Source: Brevibacterium renqingii (GTDB lineage: Bacteria; Actinomycetota; Actinomycetes; Actinomycetales; Brevibacteriaceae). From it: 64,000 nt of DNA. Location of the stretch: assembly GCF_017808105.1 (NCBI RefSeq), contig NZ_JADBHF010000005.1:1-64000 (forward strand), given 5' to 3'. Shown in pieces: positions 27,002 to 36,116 of this stretch; position 1 is the first letter of the stretch; each line of letters starts with the position of its first letter. Under the pieces are notes generated by a model. It was given only the letters and a program-made list of their open reading frames with translations, had not been told where the DNA came from and searched no databases. Both the position numbers and the translations under genes were made by a program.

Positions 27002-28087
27002 GTGGCAACGAAATCGATTCGAGTCGCGATTGCCGGCCTGGGCAACTGCGCCTCGTCCCTGATCCAAGGTGTTGAGTACTATCGGAACGCGTCCCCCGGG
27101 ACGAAGGTTCCCGGTCTCATGCACGTGGAGTTCGGGGACTATCATGTCGGTGACATCGATTTCGTTGCCGCCTTCGATGTCGACGGCAAGAAGGTCGGCG
27201 TCGATCTCGCCGAGGCGATCACGGCCAGTGAGAACAACACCATCAAACTCAGCGATGTGGAGCCGACCGGCATCGAGGTCCTGCGCGGACCCACCCTCGA
27301 CGGTCTCGGACAGTACTATCGCGACACGATCGTCGAATCCGATCGTGACCCCGTCGACGTCGCCAAAGCACTCAAGGACGCCGAGGCGGACGTGCTTGTG
27401 TGCTACCTGCCCGTCGGTTCGCAGGAAGCCGTGGAGTTCTACGCTCAGGCAGCCATCGACGCGAAGGTCGCCTTCGTCAACGCCCTGCCCGTCTTCATCG
27501 CCGGCACCAAGGAATGGGACGAGAAGTTCCGCGCCGCCGGTGTCCCGATCGTCGGCGACGACATCAAGAGCCAGATCGGTGCGACCATCACCCATCGCGT
27601 CATGGCGAAGCTGTTCGAGGACCGCGGAGTCGTCCTCGACCGCACCTACCAGCTCAATGTCGGCGGAAACATGGACTTCAAGAACATGCTCGAGCGCCAG
27701 CGCCTCGAGTCGAAGAAGATCTCGAAGACCCAGGCGGTGACCTCGAACACGAGTGCACAGCTGTCCGATCGCGACGTCCACATCGGACCCAGCGACTACG
27801 TCGAGTGGCTCGACGACCGCAAGTGGGCCTTCGTCCGTCTCGAGGGCCGCAATTTCGGTGACGCTCCCGTGTCCTTGGAATACAAGCTCGAGGTCTGGGA
27901 CTCACCGAATTCGGCCGGTGTCATCATCGATGCCGTCCGTGCGGCGAAGATCGGCCTCGACCGCGGCATCGGCGGAGCTCTCATCTCCGCCTCCTCCTAC
28001 TTCATGAAGTCACCGCCGGAGCAGAAGGACGATGACGCCGCCCACGAGGCGGTCGAAGCGTTCATCCGCGGCGACATCGATCGCTGA
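27002..28087 (+). CDS. ino1: myo-inositol-1-phosphate synthase
   Basis: A 361-residue NAD-dependent enzyme that converts glucose 6-phosphate to inositol 1-phosphate, the entry step for phosphatidylinositol and mycothiol in Actinobacteria. The N-terminal Rossmann motif is [11 protein letters not shown] (residues 9-19). The signature blocks [15 protein letters not shown] and [12 protein letters not shown] are present, along with the lysine-rich catalytic region [13 protein letters not shown]. The length fits the short actinobacterial class. The start is a GTG with AAAGGAGAA just upstream. A clear hairpin terminator follows. Confidence 0.95.
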   Translation: MATKSIRVAIAGLGNCASSLIQGVEYYRNASPGTKVPGLMHVEFGDYHVGDIDFVAAFDVDGKKVGVDLAEAITASENNTIKLSDVEPTGIEVLRGPTLDGLGQYYRDTIVESDRDPVDVAKALKDAEADVLVCYLPVGSQEAVEFYAQAAIDAKVAFVNALPVFIAGTKEWDEKFRAAGVPIVGDDIKSQIGATITHRVMAKLFEDRGVVLDRTYQLNVGGNMDFKNMLERQRLESKKISKTQAVTSNTSAQLSDRDVHIGPSDYVEWLDDRKWAFVRLEGRNFGDAPVSLEYKLEVWDSPNSAGVIIDAVRAAKIGLDRGIGGALISASSYFMKSPPEQKDDDAAHEAVEAFIRGDIDR

Positions 28088-28142
28088 GCTCAGCGAGTCA
28101 GCAGACCCGGCCGAGGCGGCTTCGCCTCCGAGAGGCTGAACG

Positions 28143-28175
28143 GCGCGTCGATCACACACCATGTGATCGGCGCGC
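28143..28175 (+). terminator. hairpin terminator of ino1
   Basis: The arms 28143-28156 and 28162-28175 form a 14-bp stem (one T-G wobble in RNA) around a five-base loop, followed by TTTCC. It lies 56 bases after the ino1 stop codon on the same strand. Confidence 0.7.
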
Positions 28176-28399
28176 TTTCCGCATTCACCCCCGATTCGGC
28201 GGGCTGCCGACGATGTGGGGGACTGCGACAGGATGTCCCGGGATTCGGCACACCGGGACGGCCGGCCGCCTCGGCGCATCCGACATATGAGACCTCCGAG
28301 ACTCAACCGGAGTTGTCCCTACACTGGTGTCTTCGAAGTGCTTGCGCTCACATACGCATCCCCCGCACCGATCGGTGCCCCCACGACCGAGGAGACCCC
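28176..28399. other. non-coding leader region before the AbgT gene
   Basis: Together with the terminator this makes a 312-base stretch without a supported gene between ino1 and the AbgT transporter. It holds a 7-bp inverted repeat (GTCCCGG/CCGGGAC, about 28234-28259) and a possible -10 TACACT near 28320, without a clear -35. Short open frames here have no start signal or composition that I trust. I recognise no riboswitch. Confidence 0.5.
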
Positions 28400-29983
28400 A
28401 TGTCGAGCACCAACACCGTCACCGACGAGAAGCCGCGAGGTTCTGCCGACCTCAGCTGGCTGATGCGGCTTCTGGTCTTCATCGAGAAGGCCGGCAACAA
28501 GCTGCCGCATCCGTTCTGGCTGTTCCTCTCATTGGCCGTGATCGTCATGATCCTCTCGGCCGTGTTCTCCGCCGTCGGACTCAGCGCGGTCAACCCGGCC
28601 ACCGATGAGACGGTGACGGTGACCAACCTCTTCTCCACGGAGTCCCTGCGGGAGATCGTGGCCGGAGCCACGACGAACTTCGTCACCTTCCCGCCCCTGG
28701 GGCTCGTCCTCATCGTGCTCATCGGCGTCGCCGTGGCCGAGCAGTCGGGACTCATCCCGGCGATGCTGCGCGGAACCATCGCCGGGGCCTCGCCGAAGTG
28801 GATCACCTTCATCGTCGCGCTGGCGGGAACCGCCGCCTCGATCGCCTCCGACGCCTCGTACATGATCATGATCCCCCTCGGCGGACTCGCCTTCAAAGCC
28901 GTCGGCCGCAACCCTCTGCTCGGCTGCCTCGTCGCCTATGCGGCCACCTCGGGCGGCTATTCTGCGGCCCCGATGGTCAACTCCTTGGATACGATCCTCG
29001 GCGGGCTGTCCACCTCGGCGGCTCAGATCATCGACTCCGAGTACACGGTCAGCCCGGTCGCGAACTTCTACTTCAACTTCGTGTCGATGTTCGTCGTCGC
29101 CGTCGCGGTCACCCTCGTCACCGAGCTGGTGCTGTCGAAGCGGGCCGATCAGATCGAACTCGACGAGCCCGATGAGAACGATCCGGACGACTTCGGTGTC
29201 AAGATGGCACTCGACGCCAACGAGAAGCGCGGCATGGTGTTCGCGATCATCAGCATCGTCGCCTGCGCAGCCATCCTGTTCTTCCTCGCCCTTCCGGCGG
29301 ATTCGTTCCTCCGCGACGAGGCCGGAGGGTTCGGTCCCGAATCGGGTCTGATGGCGGGGATCGCGGCGATCATCGGATTCGGATTCTTCATCGTCGGCAT
29401 CGTCTACGGCTATGCCACCGGCACGATCAGGAAGACCGCCGACATCCCCGACATGATGGCCAAGGGCCTGCTGCCCTTCGTCCCGGTCATCGTGCTGTTC
29501 TTCGCAGCCAGCCAGTTCCTCGCACTGTTCAAGATGTCCAGCCTCGGCGAGATCCTGGCCATCCGCGGTGCCGAATTCTTCGGTTCGCTCAATACCGGAT
29601 CGTTCGTCATCCTCCTGGGCGGTTGGCTGCTCGTGGCCCTCGGCGCCCTGTTCCTCACCTCGGGATCGGGACTGTGGACGCTCATGGCTCCGGTGCTCGT
29701 GCCGATGTTCATGCTGCTGTCGATCGCACCCGAGACCACCCAGGCGCTGTACCGGATCGGCGATTCGACGACGAATATCATCTCGCCGATGAGCCCGTAC
29801 TTCGTCGTCGTCCTCGGCTTCGTCCAGAGATACAAGAAGGAGGCGGGGATCGGCACCGTGCTCTCATTCACGATTCCGCTGTCGTTCGCGATGTTCGTCC
29901 TCTGGGGACTGCTGTTCTTCATCTGGTGGGCCACCGGCATCCCCTGGGGCCCGGGCGCGGCCACGCACTACCAGATGGGGTGA
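28400..29983 (+). CDS. AbgT family transporter (p-aminobenzoyl-glutamate type)
   Basis: A 527-residue inner-membrane transporter. AbgT family proteins take up p-aminobenzoyl-glutamate or, in some bacteria, export sulfonamides and p-aminobenzoate. Conserved segments include NKLPHPFWLF at the start, TNFVTFPPLGLVLIVLIGVAVAEQSGL, SDASYMIMIPLGG, GGYSAAPMVNSLD, and the late GDSTTNIISPMSPYF motif. The ATG at 28400 has GAGGAG five bases upstream; the open frame extends further but without family similarity. Neighbouring genes do not suggest a folate role. Confidence 0.9.
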   Translation: MSSTNTVTDEKPRGSADLSWLMRLLVFIEKAGNKLPHPFWLFLSLAVIVMILSAVFSAVGLSAVNPATDETVTVTNLFSTESLREIVAGATTNFVTFPPLGLVLIVLIGVAVAEQSGLIPAMLRGTIAGASPKWITFIVALAGTAASIASDASYMIMIPLGGLAFKAVGRNPLLGCLVAYAATSGGYSAAPMVNSLDTILGGLSTSAAQIIDSEYTVSPVANFYFNFVSMFVVAVAVTLVTELVLSKRADQIELDEPDENDPDDFGVKMALDANEKRGMVFAIISIVACAAILFFLALPADSFLRDEAGGFGPESGLMAGIAAIIGFGFFIVGIVYGYATGTIRKTADIPDMMAKGLLPFVPVIVLFFAASQFLALFKMSSLGEILAIRGAEFFGSLNTGSFVILLGGWLLVALGALFLTSGSGLWTLMAPVLVPMFMLLSIAPETTQALYRIGDSTTNIISPMSPYFVVVLGFVQRYKKEAGIGTVLSFTIPLSFAMFVLWGLLFFIWWATGIPWGPGAATHYQMG

Positions 29984-30180
29984 GTGCGCGCATGAGGGAA
30001 TTTCCCTTCACACAGGTGCGTTGAGCACAGCAGTGCATCACGATCGCACAACGCTCGTCGGGCCGACGGGCACCCCTCAGTATCCGTCCAGTTCATACGG
30101 CTAGACTGACACCGTGAATCAGCACTTGCGCAGCATCCCGTCTGCGTACGCAACCTACTCAGATCGAAAGGATCTCGACC

Positions 30181-30987
30181 GTGAGTAACCCCATGATGAA
30201 TCGGGCGATCAACCAAGGTGCCCGGGCCGGCCGCAATGAGCCGGTCATGTCCGACCAGGAGCTCAACGAGCTCTTCAACAAGCCGGCGGCCGAGAACCGC
30301 AATGCCGGTCCGCAGGTCGCCGACCGGGCGATGACCTACGACGATGTGATGATGAAGACCGGTGTGCTCTTCGCCATCCTCCTCGGCGGTGCCGTCGTCG
30401 GTTGGTTCGTTCCCGTGCTGGCGTTCCCCGCGATGCTCATCGCGCTGGTCCTCGGCCTGGTCAACGCCTTCAAGAGGGAGCCGAACAAGGCTCTGATCAT
30501 CGGCTACGCCGCGTTCGAGGGAGTCTTCCTCGGCGGCATCTCCTCGCTGTTCGAGGCCATGTACTCCGGCATCGTCGTCCAGGCTGTGCTCGCCACGCTC
30601 TGCGTCTTCGGCGTCATGCTCGCCCTGTTCAAGTTCAAGGGTGTGCGCTACGGCTCGAAGATGAAGAAGTTCCTGCTCATCGCCGTCGGCGGTTATGCGA
30701 TCTTCTCGATCATCAACCTCGGTGTCGCCATGTTCACCGGCTCCGGCGGTGCCCGCAGCGTCGAGGTCAACATCATGGGTATGACGATGCCGCTCGGCGT
30801 CATCATCGGCATCGTCGCCACGGTGCTGGCCGCGATGACACTGATCATGGACTTCCAGATGATCGAAGAGGGCGTCAAGCACAGGATCCCGGAGAAGTAC
30901 TCCTGGATGTGCGCGTTCTCGCTCATGGTCACCCTCGTGTGGCTCTACATCGAGATCCTGCGTCTCATCTCCTACTTCAGGGACTGA
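30181..30987 (+). CDS. Bax inhibitor-1/YccA family membrane protein
   Basis: A 268-residue integral membrane protein with about seven hydrophobic helices after a roughly 55-residue polar N-terminus (MSDQELNELFNKPAAE...). The region matches the Bax inhibitor 1-like family seen across Actinobacteria: MTYDDVMMKTGVLFAILLGGAVVGW, FEGVFLGGISSLFE, and a late DFQMIEEGVKHRIPEKYSWMCAFSLMVTLVWLYIEILRL. Members are thought to be pH-sensitive calcium leak channels (shown for BsYetJ), which may not hold here. The start is a GTG with GAAAGGA seven bases upstream. Confidence 0.9.
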   Translation: MSNPMMNRAINQGARAGRNEPVMSDQELNELFNKPAAENRNAGPQVADRAMTYDDVMMKTGVLFAILLGGAVVGWFVPVLAFPAMLIALVLGLVNAFKREPNKALIIGYAAFEGVFLGGISSLFEAMYSGIVVQAVLATLCVFGVMLALFKFKGVRYGSKMKKFLLIAVGGYAIFSIINLGVAMFTGSGGARSVEVNIMGMTMPLGVIIGIVATVLAAMTLIMDFQMIEEGVKHRIPEKYSWMCAFSLMVTLVWLYIEILRLISYFRD

Positions 30988-31048
30988 TCACTCACACCGC
31001 CTCCACCGCGTCCTGAGCAGGGCGCCGGAGTTCGCAGGCGGAGAGTTC

Positions 31049-31084
31049 CGAAGGGCGGATCCCCGAGCCGGGGTCCGCCCTTCG
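31049..31084 (+). terminator. hairpin terminator after the Bax-inhibitor-like gene
   Basis: CGAAGGGCGGA (31049-31059) pairs with TCCGCCCTTCG (31074-31084). An inner CCCCG/CGGGG stem closes an AGC loop, giving about 16 pairs with one bulged T. It lies 61 bases past the stop codon. A short T-poor tail follows. Confidence 0.75.
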
Positions 31085-31259
31085 TCGGCTCGGCGGCCCT
31101 GGCCGAGGCCGGAGCCCGGGTGAACTCTTCTCTTCGCGATGCGTTGGGGGTACAGTGAGGGCACCGATAGCGCAGTCGGATGAGTTCCCGGTGACCGGTG
31201 CCGTCGGGACGGACCGGGGCCTCGGCACGGTGGTCTTCCTGACGGTTGGGAGGGACATC

Positions 31260-32738
31260 ATGGCCGTGCGCACCGGCGAGTTCTTTGCGAACCGTTTCAC
31301 CTTCGTCGCCGCCGCGATCGGAATGGCCGTCGGCACAGGCAATCTCTGGCGCTTCCCGCGCGTCATCGGCGAATGGGGAGGCGGCACCTTCCTCATCGCC
31401 CTGATCATCGCGAATCTTCTCTGGGCGATCCCCATCCTGATGTCCGAATCGATCCTGGGCACCCATACGCGGCTCGGCACGGTCGGCGCATTCCGCGATT
31501 TCATGGGGCGCAGATTCACCTGGGTCGGCGGCGTCGTCGGCTTCATCGGCCTGGGCGTCGCCTTCTACTATTCGGTCGTCACCGGCTGGGCCCTGCGCTA
31601 CTTCGCCTATTCGCTCACCGGAGAATTCTCCACGGGCACGGACACGCAGAAGGTGTGGGAGGACTTCGTCTCGAACCCGTTCCAGACCGTCCTGTTCCAC
31701 GCGATCGCCATCGCGCTCGTCGGCTTCGTCGTCTATCGCGGACTGAAGAACGGCTTCGAGAAGCTGCTCAACATCATCATCCCCGCGCTCTTCGTCATCC
31801 TCGTGATCCTCACCATCCGAGCACTCACCCTGCCGGGAGCGATCGACGGGCTCACCTATATGTTCGTCCCCGACTGGAGCCAGTTCGGTGACGGAGAGAT
31901 GTGGCGAGAGGCTTTCACCCAGATGGCCTTCTCGACCGGAGCCGGGTGGGCCCTGTACCTGACCTATTCGGTCTACGTCGACAAACGCGAGGACAAGTCT
32001 CTCAACGCCAGCGTGGTCGTCGCCGGCAACCTCTTCGCCTCGCTGCTGGCCGGCATGGCCGTCATCGGAACCGTCTTCGCCCTGCGCGGCGCCGACTTCG
32101 CAACCGAGGCCGTGGCCGCCGGCGACCAGGGGTTCGCATTCGTCTACTTCGCCGAGCTGCTCGGGCAGATGCCGGGCGGAGTCGTCTTCGGGCCCCTGTT
32201 CTTCCTCGCGCTCTTCCTCGCCGGGGCGTCGAGCCTCATCGCCATGGTCGAACTCGGCACCCGCAACGTCATGGACATGGGTGTGCGTCGGACCCGAGCG
32301 GTGCCGGCCATGATCATCGTCATCTTCATCTGCGGCATCCCCTCGGCGCTGAGCCTGTCGTTCTTCACCAACCAGGACAATGTCTGGGGCATCGGGCTTC
32401 TCCTCAGCGGCCTCGGGGTGGCCATGGCGATGTGGAAGTTCGGCGTGCACAGGGTCAGTGCCATGATCGAGGCGGTGGCCGATCTGCATTTCGGTCGAGC
32501 CTGGATCTTCTGCATCCGGATCTTCCCGCTGCTGTTCGTCGCCCTGTTCGGTTGGTTCATCGTCGACGCGGTCACGGGTACGGACCAATGGTGGAACCCG
32601 TTCCAGGAGTTCAGCCTCGGCACGATGGTCCTGCAATGGGGCGTGCTCATCATCGTCATGCTGCTGCTCAACCGGTTCCTCGCCAGGAAGGTCGTGGCCG
32701 GACCGATGACCGAAGGGGTCGAAGGAGGTGAGAGGTGA
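31260..32738 (+). CDS. sodium-dependent transporter, NSS/SNF family (MetP-like)
   Basis: A 492-residue neurotransmitter-sodium-symporter family protein that takes up amino acids with sodium. Helix 1 has the sodium/substrate motif AIGMAVGTGNLWRFPRV. About 11-12 helices follow, with SFSTGAGWALYLTYSVYVDKRED-like sequence around the helix 6-7 region. The ATG at 31260 has GGGAGGG five bases before it, whereas the open frame from 31155 lacks a signal. Its stop overlaps the start of a tiny MetS-type subunit, which points to the methionine/alanine importer class known from Corynebacterium glutamicum MetPS. Confidence 0.9.
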   Translation: MAVRTGEFFANRFTFVAAAIGMAVGTGNLWRFPRVIGEWGGGTFLIALIIANLLWAIPILMSESILGTHTRLGTVGAFRDFMGRRFTWVGGVVGFIGLGVAFYYSVVTGWALRYFAYSLTGEFSTGTDTQKVWEDFVSNPFQTVLFHAIAIALVGFVVYRGLKNGFEKLLNIIIPALFVILVILTIRALTLPGAIDGLTYMFVPDWSQFGDGEMWREAFTQMAFSTGAGWALYLTYSVYVDKREDKSLNASVVVAGNLFASLLAGMAVIGTVFALRGADFATEAVAAGDQGFAFVYFAELLGQMPGGVVFGPLFFLALFLAGASSLIAMVELGTRNVMDMGVRRTRAVPAMIIVIFICGIPSALSLSFFTNQDNVWGIGLLLSGLGVAMAMWKFGVHRVSAMIEAVADLHFGRAWIFCIRIFPLLFVALFGWFIVDAVTGTDQWWNPFQEFSLGTMVLQWGVLIIVMLLLNRFLARKVVAGPMTEGVEGGER

Positions 32739-32854
32739 TGGCAGAGACGGTCATCTGGACCATCGTCTTCGTCGGCGGTGACCTCGCCGTCCTCGTCGCA
32801 CTGCTGGGCTTCGCCATCCGCAAGGACAAGCAGAAGCTCGCGGCCGAGAGCTGA
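32738..32854 (+). CDS. MetS-type NSS transporter small subunit
   Basis: A 38-residue single-helix protein (MAETVIWTIVFVGGDLAVL... ending in KDKQKLAAES). The start ATG overlaps the upstream TGA by one base, and GGAGG lies nine bases upstream inside the transporter gene. Size, one N-terminal helix, a basic juxtamembrane patch and linkage to an NSS transporter match the methionine/alanine importer small subunit family. It is presumably required for activity of its partner. It is easily missed because it is so short. Confidence 0.8.
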   Translation: MAETVIWTIVFVGGDLAVLVALLGFAIRKDKQKLAAES

Positions 32855-32986
32855 GCGGAGAGATCGCATCCGCGGGAGCCCGGACCGCTGCGGCGAAGCG
32901 GCCATTGCATGTGATCACACTCACCTCTATGGTCTGAGTATCGAGACGATACCGTGGTCGTCCACCGACAGTGAGGGGATCTTTCA

Positions 32987-33877
32987 ATGACGAAACCGAT
33001 GCGCGGCGTGTTCGCGGTGCCGACGACGCCATTCAACGAGGACGGAACGCAGAACATCGAAGCTCTGACCTCACGGGTCGAGGCCGTACTCGATGCCGGG
33101 GTGGAGGGGATCCTCTGTCTCGGGGCGACGGGCGAAGCGCTGGCACTCAGTGACGAGGAGCGCGAAGCTCAGATCCGCGCGATCGTCGACACAGCAGGCG
33201 ACCGTGCGAATCTCGTGGTCGGATGCATGGCCTACACTCCCGAGCAGATGAGCGCGCACATCGCGAATGCGAAGTCCTGGGGCGCCGATGCCGCCATGAT
33301 CACTCCGCCCTTCTACGGCGGACTCGAACCCGAAGCGGCCGCCGCGGCACTGCACGCGGCGATGAAGGACTCCCCGCTGCCCGTGATGGTCTACAACAAC
33401 CCTCATTCGACCGGCACCGACCTCCTGCCCGAGCACCTTGCCGCCCTTGTCGACACCGGAAGGCTGTGGAGTGTCAAGGAGACTTCCGGGGCCGCCAGCC
33501 GCGTACGCGAGCTGCGGGCCGAACTCGGCGACGACGTCGAGGTGTTCGTCGGCGCCGACGGAATCGCCCTCGAAGGCTTCGTCCAGGGTGCCAGCGGGTG
33601 GGTGGCCGCCTCGGCGTGGCTGCTGCCCCGGCAATGTCAGGCGCTGTGGTCCCACGCACGGGAGGGCGACTGGGCGGCGGCTGTCGAGCTGTGGAACGAC
33701 TTATCAGGTGCACTCGCCCAGATCGAGGACAACCCGGCGTTCATCTCACTGATCAAACAGGCGCTGAGCCGGCTCAGCATCGACCAGGGGCCGGTGCGCC
33801 CACCGCTGCCGACCGCCGACAGTGAGGCGCTGGAATCCCTGCTGTCGACGATCAGCGCACTCGCGAAGGGGAACTGA
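32987..33877 (+). CDS. dihydrodipicolinate synthase family lyase/dehydratase
   Basis: A 296-residue class I aldolase-fold enzyme of the DapA/NAL superfamily. The Schiff-base lysine is K164 (VKETSG) and the catalytic tyrosine Y136 (MVYNNP). The carboxylate-binding motif is GATGE at about residues 46-50. Family members make dihydrodipicolinate, split keto-deoxy sugars acids or sialic acid, or deaminate hydroxyproline-derived compounds. Because it sits one base before an aldehyde dehydrogenase and near two symporters, a catabolic role is more likely than lysine synthesis. It carries a rare TTA leucine codon at 33701. GAGGGGATC precedes the ATG. Confidence 0.85.
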   Translation: MTKPMRGVFAVPTTPFNEDGTQNIEALTSRVEAVLDAGVEGILCLGATGEALALSDEEREAQIRAIVDTAGDRANLVVGCMAYTPEQMSAHIANAKSWGADAAMITPPFYGGLEPEAAAAALHAAMKDSPLPVMVYNNPHSTGTDLLPEHLAALVDTGRLWSVKETSGAASRVRELRAELGDDVEVFVGADGIALEGFVQGASGWVAASAWLLPRQCQALWSHAREGDWAAAVELWNDLSGALAQIEDNPAFISLIKQALSRLSIDQGPVRPPLPTADSEALESLLSTISALAKGN

Positions 33878-33878
33878 C

Positions 33879-35366
33879 ATGACCGACACCGGCGCACAGG
33901 CCCTGGCCGCGCTCCTCGACCCGGATCACGGGGTCTTCACCACCGGCGGCTTCGCCACGGGGCAGGGGCCCGGACTCGACCTCGTCTCACCGATCGACGG
34001 GGAGCTCATCGGCACCGTCCGCGAAGCCTCCGGACATCAGCTCGACTCGGCGGTCGCCTCCGCCCGCCGCACCTTCAGTGAGGGCTCCTGGTCGGCCGAT
34101 GGGGCGCATCGCGCGAAGGTGCTGCGCCGCCTGGCCGATCTCGTCGTCGACAACGCCGAGCAGATCGCCTACCTCGACGCCATCGAGGCAGGCAAGGTCT
34201 TCACCGACAGTGTGGCAGAAGACGTCGAGGACGTCGCGTCCAACCTCCGGTTCTTCGCGGACCTCATCTCCCGCGATGACGGCCGCTACCTGCAGGGGCC
34301 CGAGGGCTGGGGCTGGGTGCGCAAGATCCCCGTCGGCGTCGTCGGGGCCGTCCTGCCATGGAACTACCCGATCGCCATGCTCGGGTGGAAGGTGGCACCG
34401 GCGCTGGCCGCCGGCAATGCGATGATCATCAAACCCTCGGAGGACTCGACGCTCAGCGCTCTGCACTTCGCAGGGCTGGCGCAGCAGGCAGGGGTGCCCG
34501 ACGGCATCCTCCACGTCCTCACCGGCACCGGCCCGAACATCGGGGAGGCTATGGGGCTGCATGCCGGCATCGATGTGCTCACCTTCACCGGCTCCGGTCC
34601 TGTCGGACGCTCTTTCCTCGAGTCCTCCGCGAAGTCGAACCTCAAGAAGGTCTCGCTCGAATTGGGCGGGCGCGCGGTCTACATCGTCGATGCTGAACAT
34701 GCCACCGACTTCGCTGCCATCGCCGCCGACATCGCCGGTGCCGCATTCGGAACCAGCGGACAGAACTGCACGGCCTCCTCCCGTGTGATCTTCGTCGGCG
34801 ACGATGACGCGGACTTCCAACAGTTCCGCGAGGCGCTCGTCGCCGCCACCGAGGGGCTGACGGTCGGCGATCCTCTCGTCGAGGGCACCGATATCGGTCC
34901 CGTGATCAACAAGAAGGCCCGCGACCGGATCTCCGTCTGGGTCGATGAAGCAGTGGGCAAGGGCGCGAGCATCATCAATACCACCGCCGAGGTGCCTTCC
35001 GCAGGGACCTGGTTCCCACCGACGGTCATCGAAGGTGTGCCCGAGGACAGCGAGCTCGGACGCGGCGAGATCTTCGGACCGCTCACCCAGCTGCTGCGCA
35101 CCTCGAGCCGTGATGAGGCCGTGAGCGCGATCAACGACGAAGCCTACGGTCTGGCGTCGACCGTATGGTGTGAGGACCTGGGCACCACGAAGTGGTGGTC
35201 CGATCGTATACGGGTCGGAACCCTGGCGGTCAACGGCTACAGCGAAGGGACCGTGGCCACTCCGTTCGGCGGCCTGCGCCAGTCCGGGTTCTGGGGTCGC
35301 GACAACGGCCCCGAGGCGCTCGAGACCTACCAGGAGACGATGACGGTCTGGATCGCTGGGAACTGA
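33879..35366 (+). CDS. aldehyde dehydrogenase (NAD(P)-dependent)
   Basis: A 495-residue aldehyde dehydrogenase that oxidises an aldehyde or semialdehyde to the acid. The NAD-site motif PWNYP is at residues 160-164, with GNAMIIKPSE, FTGSGPVGR, the general base Glu261 (LELGG) and catalytic Cys297 (SGQNCTA). The C-terminal EIFGP and PFGG motifs are intact. It starts one base after the DapA-family stop, so the two are co-translated. The pair could form a pathway such as lyase then semialdehyde oxidation, for example to an oxo-acid; the exact route is inference. Confidence 0.9.
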   Translation: MTDTGAQALAALLDPDHGVFTTGGFATGQGPGLDLVSPIDGELIGTVREASGHQLDSAVASARRTFSEGSWSADGAHRAKVLRRLADLVVDNAEQIAYLDAIEAGKVFTDSVAEDVEDVASNLRFFADLISRDDGRYLQGPEGWGWVRKIPVGVVGAVLPWNYPIAMLGWKVAPALAAGNAMIIKPSEDSTLSALHFAGLAQQAGVPDGILHVLTGTGPNIGEAMGLHAGIDVLTFTGSGPVGRSFLESSAKSNLKKVSLELGGRAVYIVDAEHATDFAAIAADIAGAAFGTSGQNCTASSRVIFVGDDDADFQQFREALVAATEGLTVGDPLVEGTDIGPVINKKARDRISVWVDEAVGKGASIINTTAEVPSAGTWFPPTVIEGVPEDSELGRGEIFGPLTQLLRTSSRDEAVSAINDEAYGLASTVWCEDLGTTKWWSDRIRVGTLAVNGYSEGTVATPFGGLRQSGFWGRDNGPEALETYQETMTVWIAGN

Positions 35367-35395
35367 GCAGGGCAGGTGGGACCTAAGATGGGTTC

Positions 35396-35752
35396 ATGAC
35401 CGCTCTGACCGACGACCTCGAGACCGAGATCCGGCGCCTGCGTGTGCGCATCATCGGATTGGACTCGCGCCGACTCGACGAGCCCGGCGGAGGGCCGGAG
35501 ACCGGTGCCGACACGGGGCGGACGGCGAAGTCCCGCCGGGAGACCATCGAGAGAGCGCTCGCCGAATTCTCCGACATCGCCTCGGGCGGGCGCGCTGTGC
35601 CCGACCTCGGCGATGCGAGCCTGGCCGACCAGGTCGTCGTGCTGCTGGACCACGGTCGGAGCGTGGGCCAGAGCCTGCCCGAGGCAGAGCGTGACGCGAT
35701 GCTCACTGAGCTCCTCGACGCCGCAGTCGCCCTGCGCCGCGGACTGGCCTGA
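35396..35752 (+). CDS. hypothetical protein, small and soluble
   Basis: A 118-residue protein without membrane segments or cysteines. The N-terminal half is charged (DDLETEIRRLRVRIIGLDSRR) and could form a short coiled coil. The C-terminal half is helical (ADQVVVLLDHGRSVGQSLPEAERDAMLTELLDAAVALRRGLA). It begins 29 bases after the aldehyde dehydrogenase gene and is probably in the same transcript. The start codon has only a weak purine stretch. I recognise no family. Confidence 0.55.
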   Translation: MTALTDDLETEIRRLRVRIIGLDSRRLDEPGGGPETGADTGRTAKSRRETIERALAEFSDIASGGRAVPDLGDASLADQVVVLLDHGRSVGQSLPEAERDAMLTELLDAAVALRRGLA

Positions 35753-35827
35753 CCCCGCGCCGACTGCCGAACCGAGCTCGGCTCATGCACACTCCCGGGC
35801 GTCTTCGATCTCGACCCTGAGAAGCGT

Positions 35828-35879
35828 GTGAGTCGACCGACGGAACGCTGTATGCTCAGCCCCAGCAGTCAGCGTTCCG
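35828..35879 (+). promoter_or_regulatory. promoter with 10-bp inverted repeat before the SSS symporter operon
   Basis: CGGAACGCTG (35841-35850) and CAGCGTTCCG (35870-35879) are a perfect inverted repeat 19 bases apart. A candidate -10 TATGCT (35851-35856) lies directly after the left arm, with a possible -35 GTGAGT (35828-35833) at 17-base spacing. The repeat would bracket the transcription start, so it may be an operator or an RNA hairpin in the leader. Confidence 0.55.
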
Positions 35880-35903
35880 ACATCACAGTGAGGTGGTTGA
35901 AAC

Positions 35904-36116
35904 ATGTTCGGCCTTCCGGCGGCAACGGTCGCCATCATCTTCGGGATCCCCGCGGTCTGGGTGCTCTACACCCTTGTGTTCGTCTATCTTTCGCGCGGCT
36001 GGAAGGCAGAGGACGTGGCAGAGGATCGCGCATTGCTGAACGGCGGTGGCGGCAGCCCGCGTCCCGGTGGCGACGACACCGGCCCGGCCGCCTCGGCGAA
36101 CGGGGGAGCGGCGTGA
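35904..36116 (+). CDS. small single-helix accessory protein of SSS symporter
   Basis: A 70-residue protein with one N-terminal helix (ATVAIIFGIPAVWVLYTLVFVYLS), a short charged stretch (RGWKAEDVAEDRALL) and a Gly/Pro-rich disordered tail. The stop overlaps the start of the SSS symporter gene (GTGA), which suggests a small subunit or accessory protein made in step with the transporter. GTGAGGTGG precedes the ATG by about eight bases. The layout mirrors the NSS-MetS pair 3 kb upstream. Confidence 0.7.
   Translation: MFGLPAATVAIIFGIPAVWVLYTLVFVYLSRGWKAEDVAEDRALLNGGGGSPRPGGDDTGPAASANGGAA

Noticed and set aside
32987..33877. Lysine-biosynthesis dapA
   Set aside because: Catalytic Tyr and Lys are present, but the genomic context (aldehyde dehydrogenase, symporters) and the GATGE variant favour a catabolic family member, so the dapA symbol was withheld.
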